Positions 34,857-43,486 of a stretch of DNA of 63,453 nt are shown one piece after another (within the stretch, counting starts at the first letter, position 1; every line of letters begins with the position of its first letter). The translations under genes were made by a program, and so were the position numbers. Origin of the DNA: an uncultured Ruminococcus sp. GTDB lineage: Bacteria > Bacillota > Clostridia > Oscillospirales > Acutalibacteraceae. Under the pieces are notes generated by a model. That model searched no databases, was not told the origin of the DNA, and saw only the letters and a program-made list of their open reading frames with translations. Location: positions 1 through 63,453 of the forward strand of contig CADCCP010000003.1 of NCBI GenBank assembly GCA_902800005.1, in the 5' to 3' direction.

Positions 34857-35639
34857 ATGAAAAAGGCTCTGAAAAATATTTTTTACGGCATGGTTATAGG
34901 CTCGTCCATGCTTATAGCAGGAGTGAGCGGCGGCACGACTGCCATAATTTTAGGAATATATGACAACCTTGTTAAAGCCGTCAGCAATATTTTCAGGCAA
35001 TTCAGGGAAAATATTTCATTTCTGCTTGAAGTGGCTGTCGGCGGTATAATAGGTGTAATGCTTTTTTCAAGAGGACTTCTATGGCTGACAGATACCTTTC
35101 ACTTTCCAATGATGTACTGCTTCATGGGAGCAATACTCGGAAGCATTCCGCTGATGGTGAAAAAATCCAATATTGGAATATCCGATATATATAATGTAAG
35201 TTTTGCATTATTGGGGATATTGCTGGCACTATCGGTAAAAGCAGTCCCTGACGGCATATTCTTACAAAATCCTGTCATGCTTTTCATATGCGGGATATTT
35301 GTGGCAGCGGCTCTGATACTGCCGGGGATAAGCACATCACATATACTTTTGGTATTCGGCATTTATGAAACAGCTTTGAAAGCTGTTTCGGAGATCGATC
35401 TGCTGTATATAGTGCTTCTTGGAGGCGGAGTGCTTGCAGGTACGCTCTTATTTGCAAAAGCACTTGAAAGTCTCATGGAAAGATTTCCTTCACAAACTTT
35501 CATGGCGATAACAGGCTTTGTAATGGCTTCGGTATATGACATATTTCCGGGCATACCGCCTTCAGCACAAATACCTCTGTGTATAATACTGTTTTCGGGT
35601 GCATTTTCGGCAATATGCCTTATTTCGAAAAAATTTTGA
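34857..35639 (+). CDS. DUF368 membrane protein, probable undecaprenyl-phosphate transporter
   Basis: The 260-residue protein has eight hydrophobic segments in two related halves, each opening with a similar motif: AGVSGGTTAIILGIYD (about 22-37) and LPGISTSHILLVFGIYE (about 155-171). This is the DUF368 pattern. Members of DUF368 (PopT) have been shown in other bacteria to return undecaprenyl phosphate across the membrane, recycling the lipid carrier for wall synthesis. By homology that is the likely role here, alongside MurT/GatD and DapF in this window. The ribosome binding site GGGGTGAGGG precedes the ATG. Confidence 0.85.
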   Translation: MKKALKNIFYGMVIGSSMLIAGVSGGTTAIILGIYDNLVKAVSNIFRQFRENISFLLEVAVGGIIGVMLFSRGLLWLTDTFHFPMMYCFMGAILGSIPLMVKKSNIGISDIYNVSFALLGILLALSVKAVPDGIFLQNPVMLFICGIFVAAALILPGISTSHILLVFGIYETALKAVSEIDLLYIVLLGGGVLAGTLLFAKALESLMERFPSQTFMAITGFVMASVYDIFPGIPPSAQIPLCIILFSGAFSAICLISKKF

Positions 35640-35691
35640 ATTTGTTGACAGATAGTTGTGTAAAATATGCGACAGTTTTTTCACAAACCGC

Positions 35692-35720
35692 TTGACATCG
35701 CTCTCTCCTGAATTTATAAT
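35692..35720 (+). promoter_or_regulatory. Perfect consensus promoter of the amylase gene
   Basis: TTGACA and TATAAT, both exact, with a 17-bp spacer, give a start near 35727 and an 80-nt leader. Strong constitutive expression is expected unless a repressor acts; I see no clear palindromic operator. Confidence 0.9.
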
Positions 35721-35805
35721 AAATATAATAAATGTGATTTCGGTAACTGTACAATTTTTCGGACTCACATTATCAACAAATATTTTTATAAGGAGAGGAT
35801 TTTTT

Positions 35806-38685
35806 ATGGGTATCAGAACCAACAGCTTGGGAAAGAAAATTGCGGGTATATTTCTTTCTTCGGCACTCGCTGTATCAGCCTTTGCAGGTCTGGGAACATT
35901 TTCCGCTGTAAATGCAGATGCTGCGGCGGCTGACTACGGTCTGATGGACACCTGTCAGGAGGGCGTTATCCTCCATGCATGGCAGTGGTCTTTCAACAAC
36001 ATCAAAGCCAATATGGCGAAAATCGCTGAGGCAGGCTACACCTCTGTTCAGACCTCTGTTATACAGCAGGCAAAAGAGGGTACAAAAGGCAAGACAAATT
36101 CGGGATGGTGGATATTCTATCAGCCTGCAAACTTCACCATCGACGACACAGGTAACTCGGCTCTCGGTACAAAGACTGAATTTAAAGCTATGTGTGAAGA
36201 GGCTCACAAGTACGGTATACATGTCATTGTTGACGTTGTTGCAAACCATCTCGGCAATCAGAAAGGATATGATATTTCAAATGCCGTTCCCGCTGACATA
36301 AGAACCGATTCTGACTGTTGGCACAGTGAGGGCTTTACCGAGATCGACTACAACAAGCGTTACAGTATCACTCACGGCAGTATGGGCGGACTTCCCGACC
36401 TCAACACCGAAAATCCTAAGATTCAGAACTATGTAATAAAATATCTGAAAGAGTGTATCGACTGCGGTGCAGACGGTTTCAGATTTGATGCTGCAAAACA
36501 TATCAGTATTCCCTCTGAGGGCAATCAGTACACATTCTGGTCAAATGTAATTCCTGCTGCCAAAGAATACTACGATGCCAAAGGTACATACGATTCTCTG
36601 TACTGCTACGGCGAGATACTCGGCGGTACAAACGGTCCTGCTATATCGGGATATACACAGTATATGGCAGTTACCGATAACTCCACAGGCAATGATATAA
36701 GAGATAATGTCAGCAAGGGAAGTGCAGCAGGTGCTGCAAGGTCTAATTATGATCTTGGTGCAGGTCCTGCCAACAGCGTTCTCTGGGCGGAGTCACATGA
36801 CACCTACTCAGGTGAAGGCAAAGAATCAACTTATGTTTCCGACTCCAACATCAATAAAACATGGGCTATGGTCGCTTCAAGAAATCAGGCTACGGCATTG
36901 TATTTTGCCCGTACAGACGGATACAGAGGCGGCAATATGGGTACGATATATTCAAAACAATGCTTCAATACAGAAGTCGCTGAGGTCAACAAATTCCATA
37001 ACTTCTTCAACGGTCAGAGTGAATATCTCGGATACAGCGGCTCCATCGCATACAATGAACGTGGTACAAGCGGCGTTGTTATAGTAAATGTCGGCGGCGG
37101 CTCAACTTCCGTCAGCCTTACCGCTCACAAGATGGCAAACGGTACTTATAAAGATCAGGTATCAGGCAATACTTTCATCGTTGCCAACGGCAAAATAAGC
37201 GGTACTGTCGGCAGTACCGGTATCGCTGTCGTATATAATGCCGTTTCACTTAAAGAACCGAGTGTTACGGCTTCTCCTGCCAACAACTCAGCCTTTACGA
37301 CAGACACTCTTGCAGTTACCCTTAACTGCAAAAATGTTTCTTCTGCAAAATACACAACTTCCGAAGGTGCTTCAGGCACTTATACAAACGGTACCAAGAT
37401 AACTGTCGGCAGCAAGACGGCTGCAGGTTCAAATGTGACCGTTACTCTGACAGGTACAGACGCTGACGGTAAGACCGTTACAGCTACATACACCTATACA
37501 AAGAAGGATGCAAGCTCGATCACAAAAATCTATTTTGACAACTCAAAGTATAACTGGAAACAAATATATGCTTATATCTATGATGACACAGGTGCAACGG
37601 TCGTACAGAATGCTGCATGGCCGGGACAGCTCATGACCTACAATGCTTCACAGGAACTCTATGAAATAACGGTCGCTGAGAATCTCATGAACGGCAAAGT
37701 CATCTTCACCGAAAGCAAGGACTCTACTACAAACCGTTATCCTGCTGATATGAAACCCGGACTTTCAATAGAAGGCACTTCAAAGGTATTCTCATACGGT
37801 GGAAGTTGGGTACAGTATACCCCTGTTATCCCCGAATTTACAAACAGTTCCTCTTTGGCAAGTGCAAAAATATCTCTCGGCAATACTGCTGTTGTCAAGT
37901 GCGATTCTTCAAACGGCGAAGGCACTGTTACCTACGGCGTTTACTACAAAAAGACCTGTGATACCAAGTGGACGACAAAACAGAATTTTGCTGCTACAAC
38001 TACTGTTACTATCAAACCCGCATACGCAACGACTTATGACGTTTGTGTGAAGGCAAAGGACAGCACAGGTACTATCCTGAAAAAATTCTTTACCCTGACA
38101 GTAACAGCTAATGCAAACAGCAACATTTCAAATACTTCGACTCTCTCAAAATCAACTATTGCTTGTGATACCAATGTCACCATCAAGTGTGCAAGCACAG
38201 GCGGCGGTACAGGTGTGACTTATGCAGTCTACTACAAGAAAACTACCGACAGTGCATGGACTACAAAACAGAACTTCGGTACAAACACATCTGTTACTAT
38301 CAAGCCTGCAAGTGCAACACCTTATAAGATCTGCGTAAAGGCAAAAGATAAGTCAGGCAATATCGCTAAATTGTATCTTGACCTGACAGTTACTGCAAGT
38401 GCAAACAGTACACTTGTAAATACTTCAGCACTTTCTGCCGAGTCCGTCAAGGCTGGCACCGATGTCACTGTAAAGGCTTCTGCAACAGGCGGCAAAAAGG
38501 CATATACCTATGCCGTATATACCAAGAAGACCACAGATTCCAAGTGGACAACAAAACAGAATTTTGCGGCAACTTCCTCTGTTTCTGTCAAATTTGACAC
38601 CGCTGCAAAATACGATGTATGCGTGAAGGTCAAGGATGCTTCAGGCAGCATCGCCAAAAAATACTTTAAAGTAAAAGTAAGCTGA
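35806..38685 (+). CDS. Secreted alpha-amylase, GH13 with CBM26 and three C-terminal repeats
   Basis: The 959-residue enzyme starts at ATG 35806 behind AAGGAGAGG. It has a signal peptide (1-40, ending VNADAAA), a GH13 barrel (about 45-470) very like Bacillus subtilis AmyE (subfamily 28) with catalytic Asp228 in GFRFDAAKH, Glu270 in YGEIL and Asp332 in ESHDTY, then a CHB_HEX-like beta domain (475-565), a CBM26-like starch-binding module (about 570-673), and three repeats of about 90 residues (680-959) each with VYYKKT.D..WTTKQNF. It cleaves alpha-1,4 bonds in starch outside the cell. There is no dockerin, sortase signal or SLH domain, so attachment would be through the repeats or none. Confidence 0.95.
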   Translation: MGIRTNSLGKKIAGIFLSSALAVSAFAGLGTFSAVNADAAAADYGLMDTCQEGVILHAWQWSFNNIKANMAKIAEAGYTSVQTSVIQQAKEGTKGKTNSGWWIFYQPANFTIDDTGNSALGTKTEFKAMCEEAHKYGIHVIVDVVANHLGNQKGYDISNAVPADIRTDSDCWHSEGFTEIDYNKRYSITHGSMGGLPDLNTENPKIQNYVIKYLKECIDCGADGFRFDAAKHISIPSEGNQYTFWSNVIPAAKEYYDAKGTYDSLYCYGEILGGTNGPAISGYTQYMAVTDNSTGNDIRDNVSKGSAAGAARSNYDLGAGPANSVLWAESHDTYSGEGKESTYVSDSNINKTWAMVASRNQATALYFARTDGYRGGNMGTIYSKQCFNTEVAEVNKFHNFFNGQSEYLGYSGSIAYNERGTSGVVIVNVGGGSTSVSLTAHKMANGTYKDQVSGNTFIVANGKISGTVGSTGIAVVYNAVSLKEPSVTASPANNSAFTTDTLAVTLNCKNVSSAKYTTSEGASGTYTNGTKITVGSKTAAGSNVTVTLTGTDADGKTVTATYTYTKKDASSITKIYFDNSKYNWKQIYAYIYDDTGATVVQNAAWPGQLMTYNASQELYEITVAENLMNGKVIFTESKDSTTNRYPADMKPGLSIEGTSKVFSYGGSWVQYTPVIPEFTNSSSLASAKISLGNTAVVKCDSSNGEGTVTYGVYYKKTCDTKWTTKQNFAATTTVTIKPAYATTYDVCVKAKDSTGTILKKFFTLTVTANANSNISNTSTLSKSTIACDTNVTIKCASTGGGTGVTYAVYYKKTTDSAWTTKQNFGTNTSVTIKPASATPYKICVKAKDKSGNIAKLYLDLTVTASANSTLVNTSALSAESVKAGTDVTVKASATGGKKAYTYAVYTKKTTDSKWTTKQNFAATSSVSVKFDTAAKYDVCVKVKDASGSIAKKYFKVKVS

Positions 38686-38695
38686 TTTAAACAAA

Positions 38696-38732
38696 AGACG
38701 GCTGCACCGATGTGCAGCCGCCTTTGTTTTTT
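38696..38732 (+). terminator. Terminator of the amylase gene
   Basis: Arms 38699-38707 and 38712-38720 (CGGCTGCAC / GTGCAGCCG) followed by CCTTTGTTTTTT. Confidence 0.9.
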
Positions 38733-38741
38733 GGGGACAAA

Positions 38742-38869
38742 TGAAAAAATCCGATCTTCCTACAGACCGGATCCATCATACACAAAAAATTTAAAATTAA
38801 GGGGGAATTCTATTTAGGGTAGAACGCCTTGTACAAGAGATGCTGCGGTTCATCCCTTTAGAGTACGGG
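38742..38869 (-). ncRNA. Candidate small RNA, about 128 nt
   Basis: On the minus strand a good promoter (38876-38904) is followed by a structured stretch and an intrinsic terminator (38744-38773), with no convincing reading frame. The 5' part can close AAAGGG (about 38843-38848) with CCCTT, enclosing GAACCGC/GCGTTC with one bulge and the self-complementary CTTGTACAAG. It lies convergent to the amylase gene and divergent from glyA. I cannot match it to 6S RNA, a known riboswitch or another family with confidence. Confidence 0.55.
38744..38773 (-). terminator. Terminator of the candidate small RNA
   Basis: On the minus strand ATCCG-x-TCT pairing (arms 38749-38757 and 38764-38772, one mismatch) is followed by six T residues. 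Confidence 0.65.
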
Positions 38870-38875
38870 TATATT

Positions 38876-38904
38876 ATAATACTTTGTTGCGACAAATTTG
38901 TTAA
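38876..38904 (-). promoter_or_regulatory. Promoter of the candidate small RNA
   Basis: TTAACA and TATTAT with 17 bp between on the minus strand; an overlapping TATAAT lies three bases further. There is no gene on this strand downstream before the terminator. Confidence 0.65.
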
Positions 38905-38975
38905 ATATATATGAATAAGATTTAAAATTTTCTTATATATTCGTTGGGGCAAGTGTATGATATAAAATAAAAATG

Positions 38976-39004
38976 TTGATTTCGGTAAAAATATGTTGTA
39001 TAAT
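38976..39004 (+). promoter_or_regulatory. Promoter of glyA
   Basis: TTGATT and TATAAT with a 17-bp spacer, 35 bp before the glyA start. Confidence 0.75.
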
Positions 39005-39038
39005 GATATGTGAAATTTTTTTGAAAGAGGTTTTGCCA

Positions 39039-40292
39039 ATGTATAATGATTTAGTGGATACGATAGGCTTTGTCGGCAAGTATGATAAAGATGTTGCCGA
39101 TGCCATGAATGACGAGCTTTTAAGACAGCAGAGAAATATTGAACTTATTGCTTCGGAGAATATCGTTTCGCCTGCTGTAATGGCTGCAATGGGCAGCGTT
39201 CTGACAAACAAGTATGCTGAAGGCTATCCCGGAAAGAGATATTACGGCGGCTGTCAGTATGTCGATGTAGTGGAGAGTATCGCTATCAAGAGAGCGTGTG
39301 AGCTGTTCGGAGCGGAGTTTGCCAACGTACAGCCCCATTCGGGTGCACAGGCAAATACAGCCGTATATTTTGCGATGCTCCAGCCCGGTGATACCGTTAT
39401 GGGCATGACTCTCTCGGAGGGCGGTCATCTGACACACGGTTCACCTGTCAATATATCGGGTAAATACTTCAATTTCGTTTCATACGGCGTTGATCCCGTT
39501 ACCCACAGAATAGACTATGACAAGGTATATGAACTTGCCATGCAGCACAAACCCAAAATGATCGTCTGCGGTGCAAGTGCATATCCGAGAGTGATAGACT
39601 TCCAAAAATTCAGAGAGATCGCCGATGCCTGCGGAGCTTATCTCATGGTAGACATGGCACACATTGCAGGTCTTGTTGCAGCAGGTGTACATCCCAATCC
39701 CGTTCCCTATGCACACTTCGTTACAACAACTACTCATAAAACTCTCAGAGGTCCTCGTGGCGGTCTTATCCTTTGCAGTGAGGAGTACGGAAAGAAGATA
39801 AACAGTGCAGTATTTCCCGGCACTCAGGGCGGTCCTCTCATGCACGTTATCGCTGCAAAAGCTGTATGTCTTGGCGAGGCTCTCAAGCCCGAATTTAAAA
39901 CATACGGTGAAAATATCGTCAAAAATGCACAGGCACTTGCTGACGGCTTGACAAAGAGAGGCTGCAAGCTCGTTTCGGGCGGTACCGACAACCATGTAAT
40001 GCTTCTTGACCTTACAGAAAGCGAAGTTACAGGTAAAGAACTTGAACACCGTCTTGATGAAGTGCAGATCACTGCCAATAAGAATACCGTTCCCAATGAA
40101 AAAAGAAGCCCGTTTGTCACAAGCGGTGTGCGTCTGGGTACTCCTGCCGTCACTACAAGAGGATTCGGTACAGAGGAAATGGACAAGATCGCTGAATATA
40201 TATCCCTCGCTCTCAATGACTTCGATAACAGCAAAGATATTATCCGTCAGGGCGTAAACGAGATATGCGATAAATTCCCCCTCTATAAATGA
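39039..40292 (+). CDS. glyA: Serine hydroxymethyltransferase
   Basis: GlyA interconverts serine and glycine with tetrahydrofolate and PLP, supplying one-carbon units. The 417-residue protein starts at ATG 39039 ([10 protein letters not shown]) behind AAAGAGG; the open frame upstream covers promoter sequence. Family marks are [56 protein letters not shown], and [14 protein letters not shown] with the PLP lysine near residue 230. Monocistronic, with its own promoter and terminator. No glycine riboswitch or purine-operator was seen. Confidence 0.97.
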   Translation: MYNDLVDTIGFVGKYDKDVADAMNDELLRQQRNIELIASENIVSPAVMAAMGSVLTNKYAEGYPGKRYYGGCQYVDVVESIAIKRACELFGAEFANVQPHSGAQANTAVYFAMLQPGDTVMGMTLSEGGHLTHGSPVNISGKYFNFVSYGVDPVTHRIDYDKVYELAMQHKPKMIVCGASAYPRVIDFQKFREIADACGAYLMVDMAHIAGLVAAGVHPNPVPYAHFVTTTTHKTLRGPRGGLILCSEEYGKKINSAVFPGTQGGPLMHVIAAKAVCLGEALKPEFKTYGENIVKNAQALADGLTKRGCKLVSGGTDNHVMLLDLTESEVTGKELEHRLDEVQITANKNTVPNEKRSPFVTSGVRLGTPAVTTRGFGTEEMDKIAEYISLALNDFDNSKDIIRQGVNEICDKFPLYK

Positions 40293-40310
40293 TTTTTACC
40301 AAACGAATAA

Positions 40311-40347
40311 AAAAAAGACAGTACCTGTTTTGGTACTGTCTTTTTTG
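40311..40347 (+). terminator. Terminator of glyA
   Basis: Arms 40313-40325 and 40332-40344 (AAAAGACAGTACC and complement) ending in a T-run; the stem core is GACAGTACC. Confidence 0.9.
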
Positions 40348-40408
40348 CATGAATATGATATTTCGCTGTGAAAAATATATGCAATTTACATAAATTTTTT
40401 AAAAAACA

Positions 40409-40436
40409 TTGACATTTAATTTTTATATACTAAAAT
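40409..40436 (+). promoter_or_regulatory. Promoter of the prepilin-like gene
   Basis: TTGACA and TAAAAT with a 16-bp spacer, in a very A/T-rich stretch. Confidence 0.6.
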
Positions 40437-40478
40437 ATAAGTAAGAGGGATTTTTTCTTTTACGGGGAGGATATTATT

Positions 40479-40952
40479 ATGAATAATTACAGAAAATGCG
40501 GAAAAAAAGGCGGTTTTACACTTGTTGAACTTGTGGTTGTCATAGCGATAATAGCAATACTTGCTGCAATAGCGATACCGATGGTAACAGGACTGATCGA
40601 CAATGCGACACAAACATCGGATGTCGTAGCTGCCAGTGAGATAGACAAAGCCTGCATGGAGTATAAAACGGGCATCATATGGGGGATCATAAACAGTCAG
40701 GATAAAAACAACTCTACTCAGACCGACCTTCCAGAGCCAAACTCTGCTATGCCGGCAAGGATAGCGGCTGTCAAAACGGCAACGGTACAAAATGCTATCG
40801 AGTTTGCAGGCATCACCAGGTATGACAAAAAAATATCGGGCGGTAACTTTGCTTATAACAATGAAGGACGTATCCTTGCGGTCGTTGAACATCCCGAAAT
40901 GACAGACAAGATCGACCTTGATACCACTCTCGGTGTACTTTATTACAGTTGA
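40479..40952 (+). CDS. Type IV prepilin-like protein
   Basis: The 157-residue protein has a class III signal: a short basic leader (MNNYRKCGKKGG), then FTLVELVVVIAIIAILAAIAIP. The expected cut is after Gly12, leaving Phe at position 1 and Glu at position 5 of the mature chain. The remaining part is a small soluble domain without the four-cysteine pattern. Pilins or pseudopilins need a PilD peptidase and PilB/PilC assembly genes; none lie nearby. The gene has its own promoter and terminator and GGGGAGGAT before the ATG. It may be a minor or orphan pilin. Confidence 0.85.
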   Translation: MNNYRKCGKKGGFTLVELVVVIAIIAILAAIAIPMVTGLIDNATQTSDVVAASEIDKACMEYKTGIIWGIINSQDKNNSTQTDLPEPNSAMPARIAAVKTATVQNAIEFAGITRYDKKISGGNFAYNNEGRILAVVEHPEMTDKIDLDTTLGVLYYS

Positions 40953-40957
40953 ATAAC

Positions 40958-40997
40958 AAAGCGGTCAGCAATTCGTGTTGCCGACCGCTTTTTTTGA
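40958..40997. terminator. Terminator behind the prepilin gene
   Basis: AAAGCGGTC (about 40959-40967) pairs with GACCGCTTT across an inner GCAA/TTGC helix, followed by a T-run. It overlaps the last codons and stop of the convergent recombinase gene. Confidence 0.8.
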
Positions 40998-41969
40998 CGT
41001 ATCCATGAAATTCGCAAGCGGATTGGCAGCTATAGCACTCTTTACCTGCACACTCGAAAGGTGTGTATATATCTCCGTTGTATCAATGTTTTCATGACCG
41101 AGTATTTCTTTGAGTACCCTTATGTCAACGTGCCCGTGCTGATACATAAGAGTTGCCGCTGTGTGCCTTAATTTATGCACCGAATATCCCTGTTCGCCAA
41201 GACCTATTTTATCTATGTATTTATATACCATGAACTGTACTGTTTGTATGCTGATACGCCTTTTTCTCTTGCTGATGAAAAGGGCATTTTTATTTTCTTC
41301 ATCACTCTCCGGACGTACTTTCATATACTCACTTAATGCATATATGCACGCTTCATTAAGATAAACCACCCTTTCTTTTCTGCCCTTTCCGAAAATACGC
41401 AGACTGCCGTCCTCACCTATGTCGGTTATGTCTATTCCCACAAGCTCCGACAATCTCATTCCGCAGTTCAAAAACAGTGTCAGTATACAGTAATCTCTCT
41501 CTTTATACTCGCCTTCCACAGCCCTGAGCAGATCAATGCTCTGATCAAGCGAAAGATATTTCGGAAGGACTTTCGCTTTTTTGGGGAAGTCTATCTCTTT
41601 TGTTGGACTGCACTCAATGAGTTTCTCTTTTTTTTCGAGATAGCCGAAAAACGTGTTGAGCACCGAACACTTTCTTGAACGTGCAGCAGCCTTGTTTCCT
41701 CTCTCCTCAAGGCAGTAGTTCATGAAACTCTTGATGTCCGCAAACGTGACGGTTCTGATAAAGTCAATATCTACGTCATTCACGGGTATCTCATCAAACC
41801 TCATGTCCTCATTAACAAGTCCCCTGATCTTCTTCATGTACCTGAAAAACATTCTCAGATCGGTGTAGTACACGTTGACCGTGAGTTCTGATTTTCCCTG
41901 AATGGTCTCCATGTAGATGAGGAAATCTTTCAATACCCTGCTTGCCTCGTAAATGTACTCTTTTTTCAC
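40965..41969 (-). CDS. Tyrosine recombinase, Xer-like
   Basis: The 334-residue protein has an N-terminal SAM-like core-binding domain (about 8-125) and the C-terminal catalytic domain. The catalytic set is complete: Arg in NCGMRLSEL near 179, Lys in GKGRKERVV, HKLRHTA near 265, LGHENIDTT near 290, and the nucleophile Tyr in EIYTH near 299. It is similar in length and layout to XerC/XerD/XerA and lacks the extra domains of phage integrases. The GTG start follows AGGAGCG. It might be the chromosome dimer resolvase; no dif-like site or phage gene is visible next to it. Confidence 0.85.
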   Translation of the reverse strand: MKKEYIYEASRVLKDFLIYMETIQGKSELTVNVYYTDLRMFFRYMKKIRGLVNEDMRFDEIPVNDVDIDFIRTVTFADIKSFMNYCLEERGNKAAARSRKCSVLNTFFGYLEKKEKLIECSPTKEIDFPKKAKVLPKYLSLDQSIDLLRAVEGEYKERDYCILTLFLNCGMRLSELVGIDITDIGEDGSLRIFGKGRKERVVYLNEACIYALSEYMKVRPESDEENKNALFISKRKRRISIQTVQFMVYKYIDKIGLGEQGYSVHKLRHTAATLMYQHGHVDIRVLKEILGHENIDTTEIYTHLSSVQVKSAIAANPLANFMDTSKKAVGNTNC

Positions 41970-42148
41970 AAAAAATCGCTCCTGTAATATAATGTAGCTC
42001 GGCGAAAATATTTTTCACCAAACCCACGATATTATAAAAGATATAACCTTTGGATTCAATAAAAAAATTCCATCAATTTTCTTGATGTTTTGCGGATTTT
42101 GTGGTATATTTATCAGGTGAATCCAAATAAGAGAAGGACTGATATTTT

Positions 42149-43477
42149 GTGAAACGCTTTTTTGGTACTCTGATAGGAAAATCTGTCTTTTTGGCAGAAA
42201 AAATAATGCATTATAATGCAAGCAGCTTTCCGGGAGAGGTAGTGCTGAAGTTTGTGCCGAACTACCTGAAATATGTCAAATATCCCCCGCTCATCATCAT
42301 GGTCACAGGAAGCTGCGGAAAAGGCTCAACTACAAGGATAATAGCCGATGCCCTGCGTGAGAACGGCATGAGAGTGGCACACAATCTTGAAGGCTCAAAT
42401 CTCCTCAGCGGCGTGACCTCGACCATCATCAAAAACATAAAATTTTCGGGGAAAGTCCCTGCCGATGCACTCGTCCTTGAAACAGACGAACGCTATTTGA
42501 AACTTATTACAAAGTACATCACCCCCGACTATCTTGTCATCAATAATATAACCCGTGACCAGCCTCCACGTCAGGGAGATTTTGACATCGTTTTCGGTGA
42601 GATATTAAAGGGCATTCCCGAAAAGACACATATCATCGTCAACGGTGACGATCCCGTGACAAAGAGTTTTTCTCTGCACAGGGACAATATAACTTACTTT
42701 GGCATAGACAGGTTTTTTGCAAGCTATGAAGGTGATATGAATGATGTGCGAGATGTGAATTACTGTCCGAAATGTCATTCAAGGCTCTCTTATACCTACA
42801 GGCACTACGGCAGTACAGGGGATTTCAAATGCCCCGAATGCGGCTTTGCAAGAAATACACCTGATTTCTGTATCACCTCTGTCGATAAAGATACCAATGA
42901 GATCACACTGAACGGCTCAAAGATAACTGCCAATGAACTGATCCTTTTTAATCTCTATAATCTTGCGGCGGCGTATGCTGTTTTAAGTCTGACAGGCATG
43001 GAAAAAGACAAGATCACCTCTGCCCTCAACTCCCAGCATATACAGAATAAAATTTATAAAGAGATAACGAAAAAGGGGCGTAAATATATTGCCCTGAACT
43101 GCAAGGCTGAAAATAATGCCACTTACAATCTGGCTGTTATCCATGCTTCCCTTGATAAGTCACAAAAAAGTATCGTTCTGGGCTTGCGTGAGATAAGCAG
43201 ACGTTATACATTTTTTGATCTGTCATGGCTGTATGACATCAACTTTGAACTGCTCAATGATGACACTCTGCAAAAAGTGGTATGTGCGGGACCTTACAGA
43301 TATGACTTTGCCGCAAGGATAACTCTTGCAGGTATTCCAAAAGATAAAATCATCATTCTCGATAACCTTGACCATGCAGGCAAAGTCCTTGATGAACAGA
43401 CATCGGGCAATGTTTACGGCATACTGAATTTTGACTATATAGAGCCGTTTATCAGCTCCGTGAATGAAATAGAATGA
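42149..43477 (+). CDS. murT: Lipid II isoglutaminyl synthase subunit MurT
   Basis: MurT, a Mur-ligase relative, activates the D-glutamate alpha-carboxyl of lipid II with ATP for amidation. The 442-residue protein has the P-loop GSCGKGSTT (54-62), the middle domain, a Cys4 zinc ribbon (C206, C209, C228, C231) that typifies MurT, and a C-terminal DUF1727 domain. Asp363 in SWLYDINFE matches the Asp that completes the triad of GatD in known complexes. The start is GTG 42149 behind GAAGGA. It is followed by gatD after nine bases. The enzyme itself looks intact, though its partner does not. Confidence 0.9.
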   Translation: MKRFFGTLIGKSVFLAEKIMHYNASSFPGEVVLKFVPNYLKYVKYPPLIIMVTGSCGKGSTTRIIADALRENGMRVAHNLEGSNLLSGVTSTIIKNIKFSGKVPADALVLETDERYLKLITKYITPDYLVINNITRDQPPRQGDFDIVFGEILKGIPEKTHIIVNGDDPVTKSFSLHRDNITYFGIDRFFASYEGDMNDVRDVNYCPKCHSRLSYTYRHYGSTGDFKCPECGFARNTPDFCITSVDKDTNEITLNGSKITANELILFNLYNLAAAYAVLSLTGMEKDKITSALNSQHIQNKIYKEITKKGRKYIALNCKAENNATYNLAVIHASLDKSQKSIVLGLREISRRYTFFDLSWLYDINFELLNDDTLQKVVCAGPYRYDFAARITLAGIPKDKIIILDNLDHAGKVLDEQTSGNVYGILNFDYIEPFISSVNEIE

Positions 43478-43486
43478 GGTGATATT

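Noticed and set aside
38797..39039. An 80-codon minus-strand frame between amylase and glyA
   Set aside because: It runs through the glyA promoter and the promoter of the small RNA candidate and has no ribosome binding site.
40965..41969. Integrase of a mobile element
   Set aside because: Length and domain layout are Xer-like, with no phage or conjugation genes, no tRNA directly adjoining and no flanking repeats.
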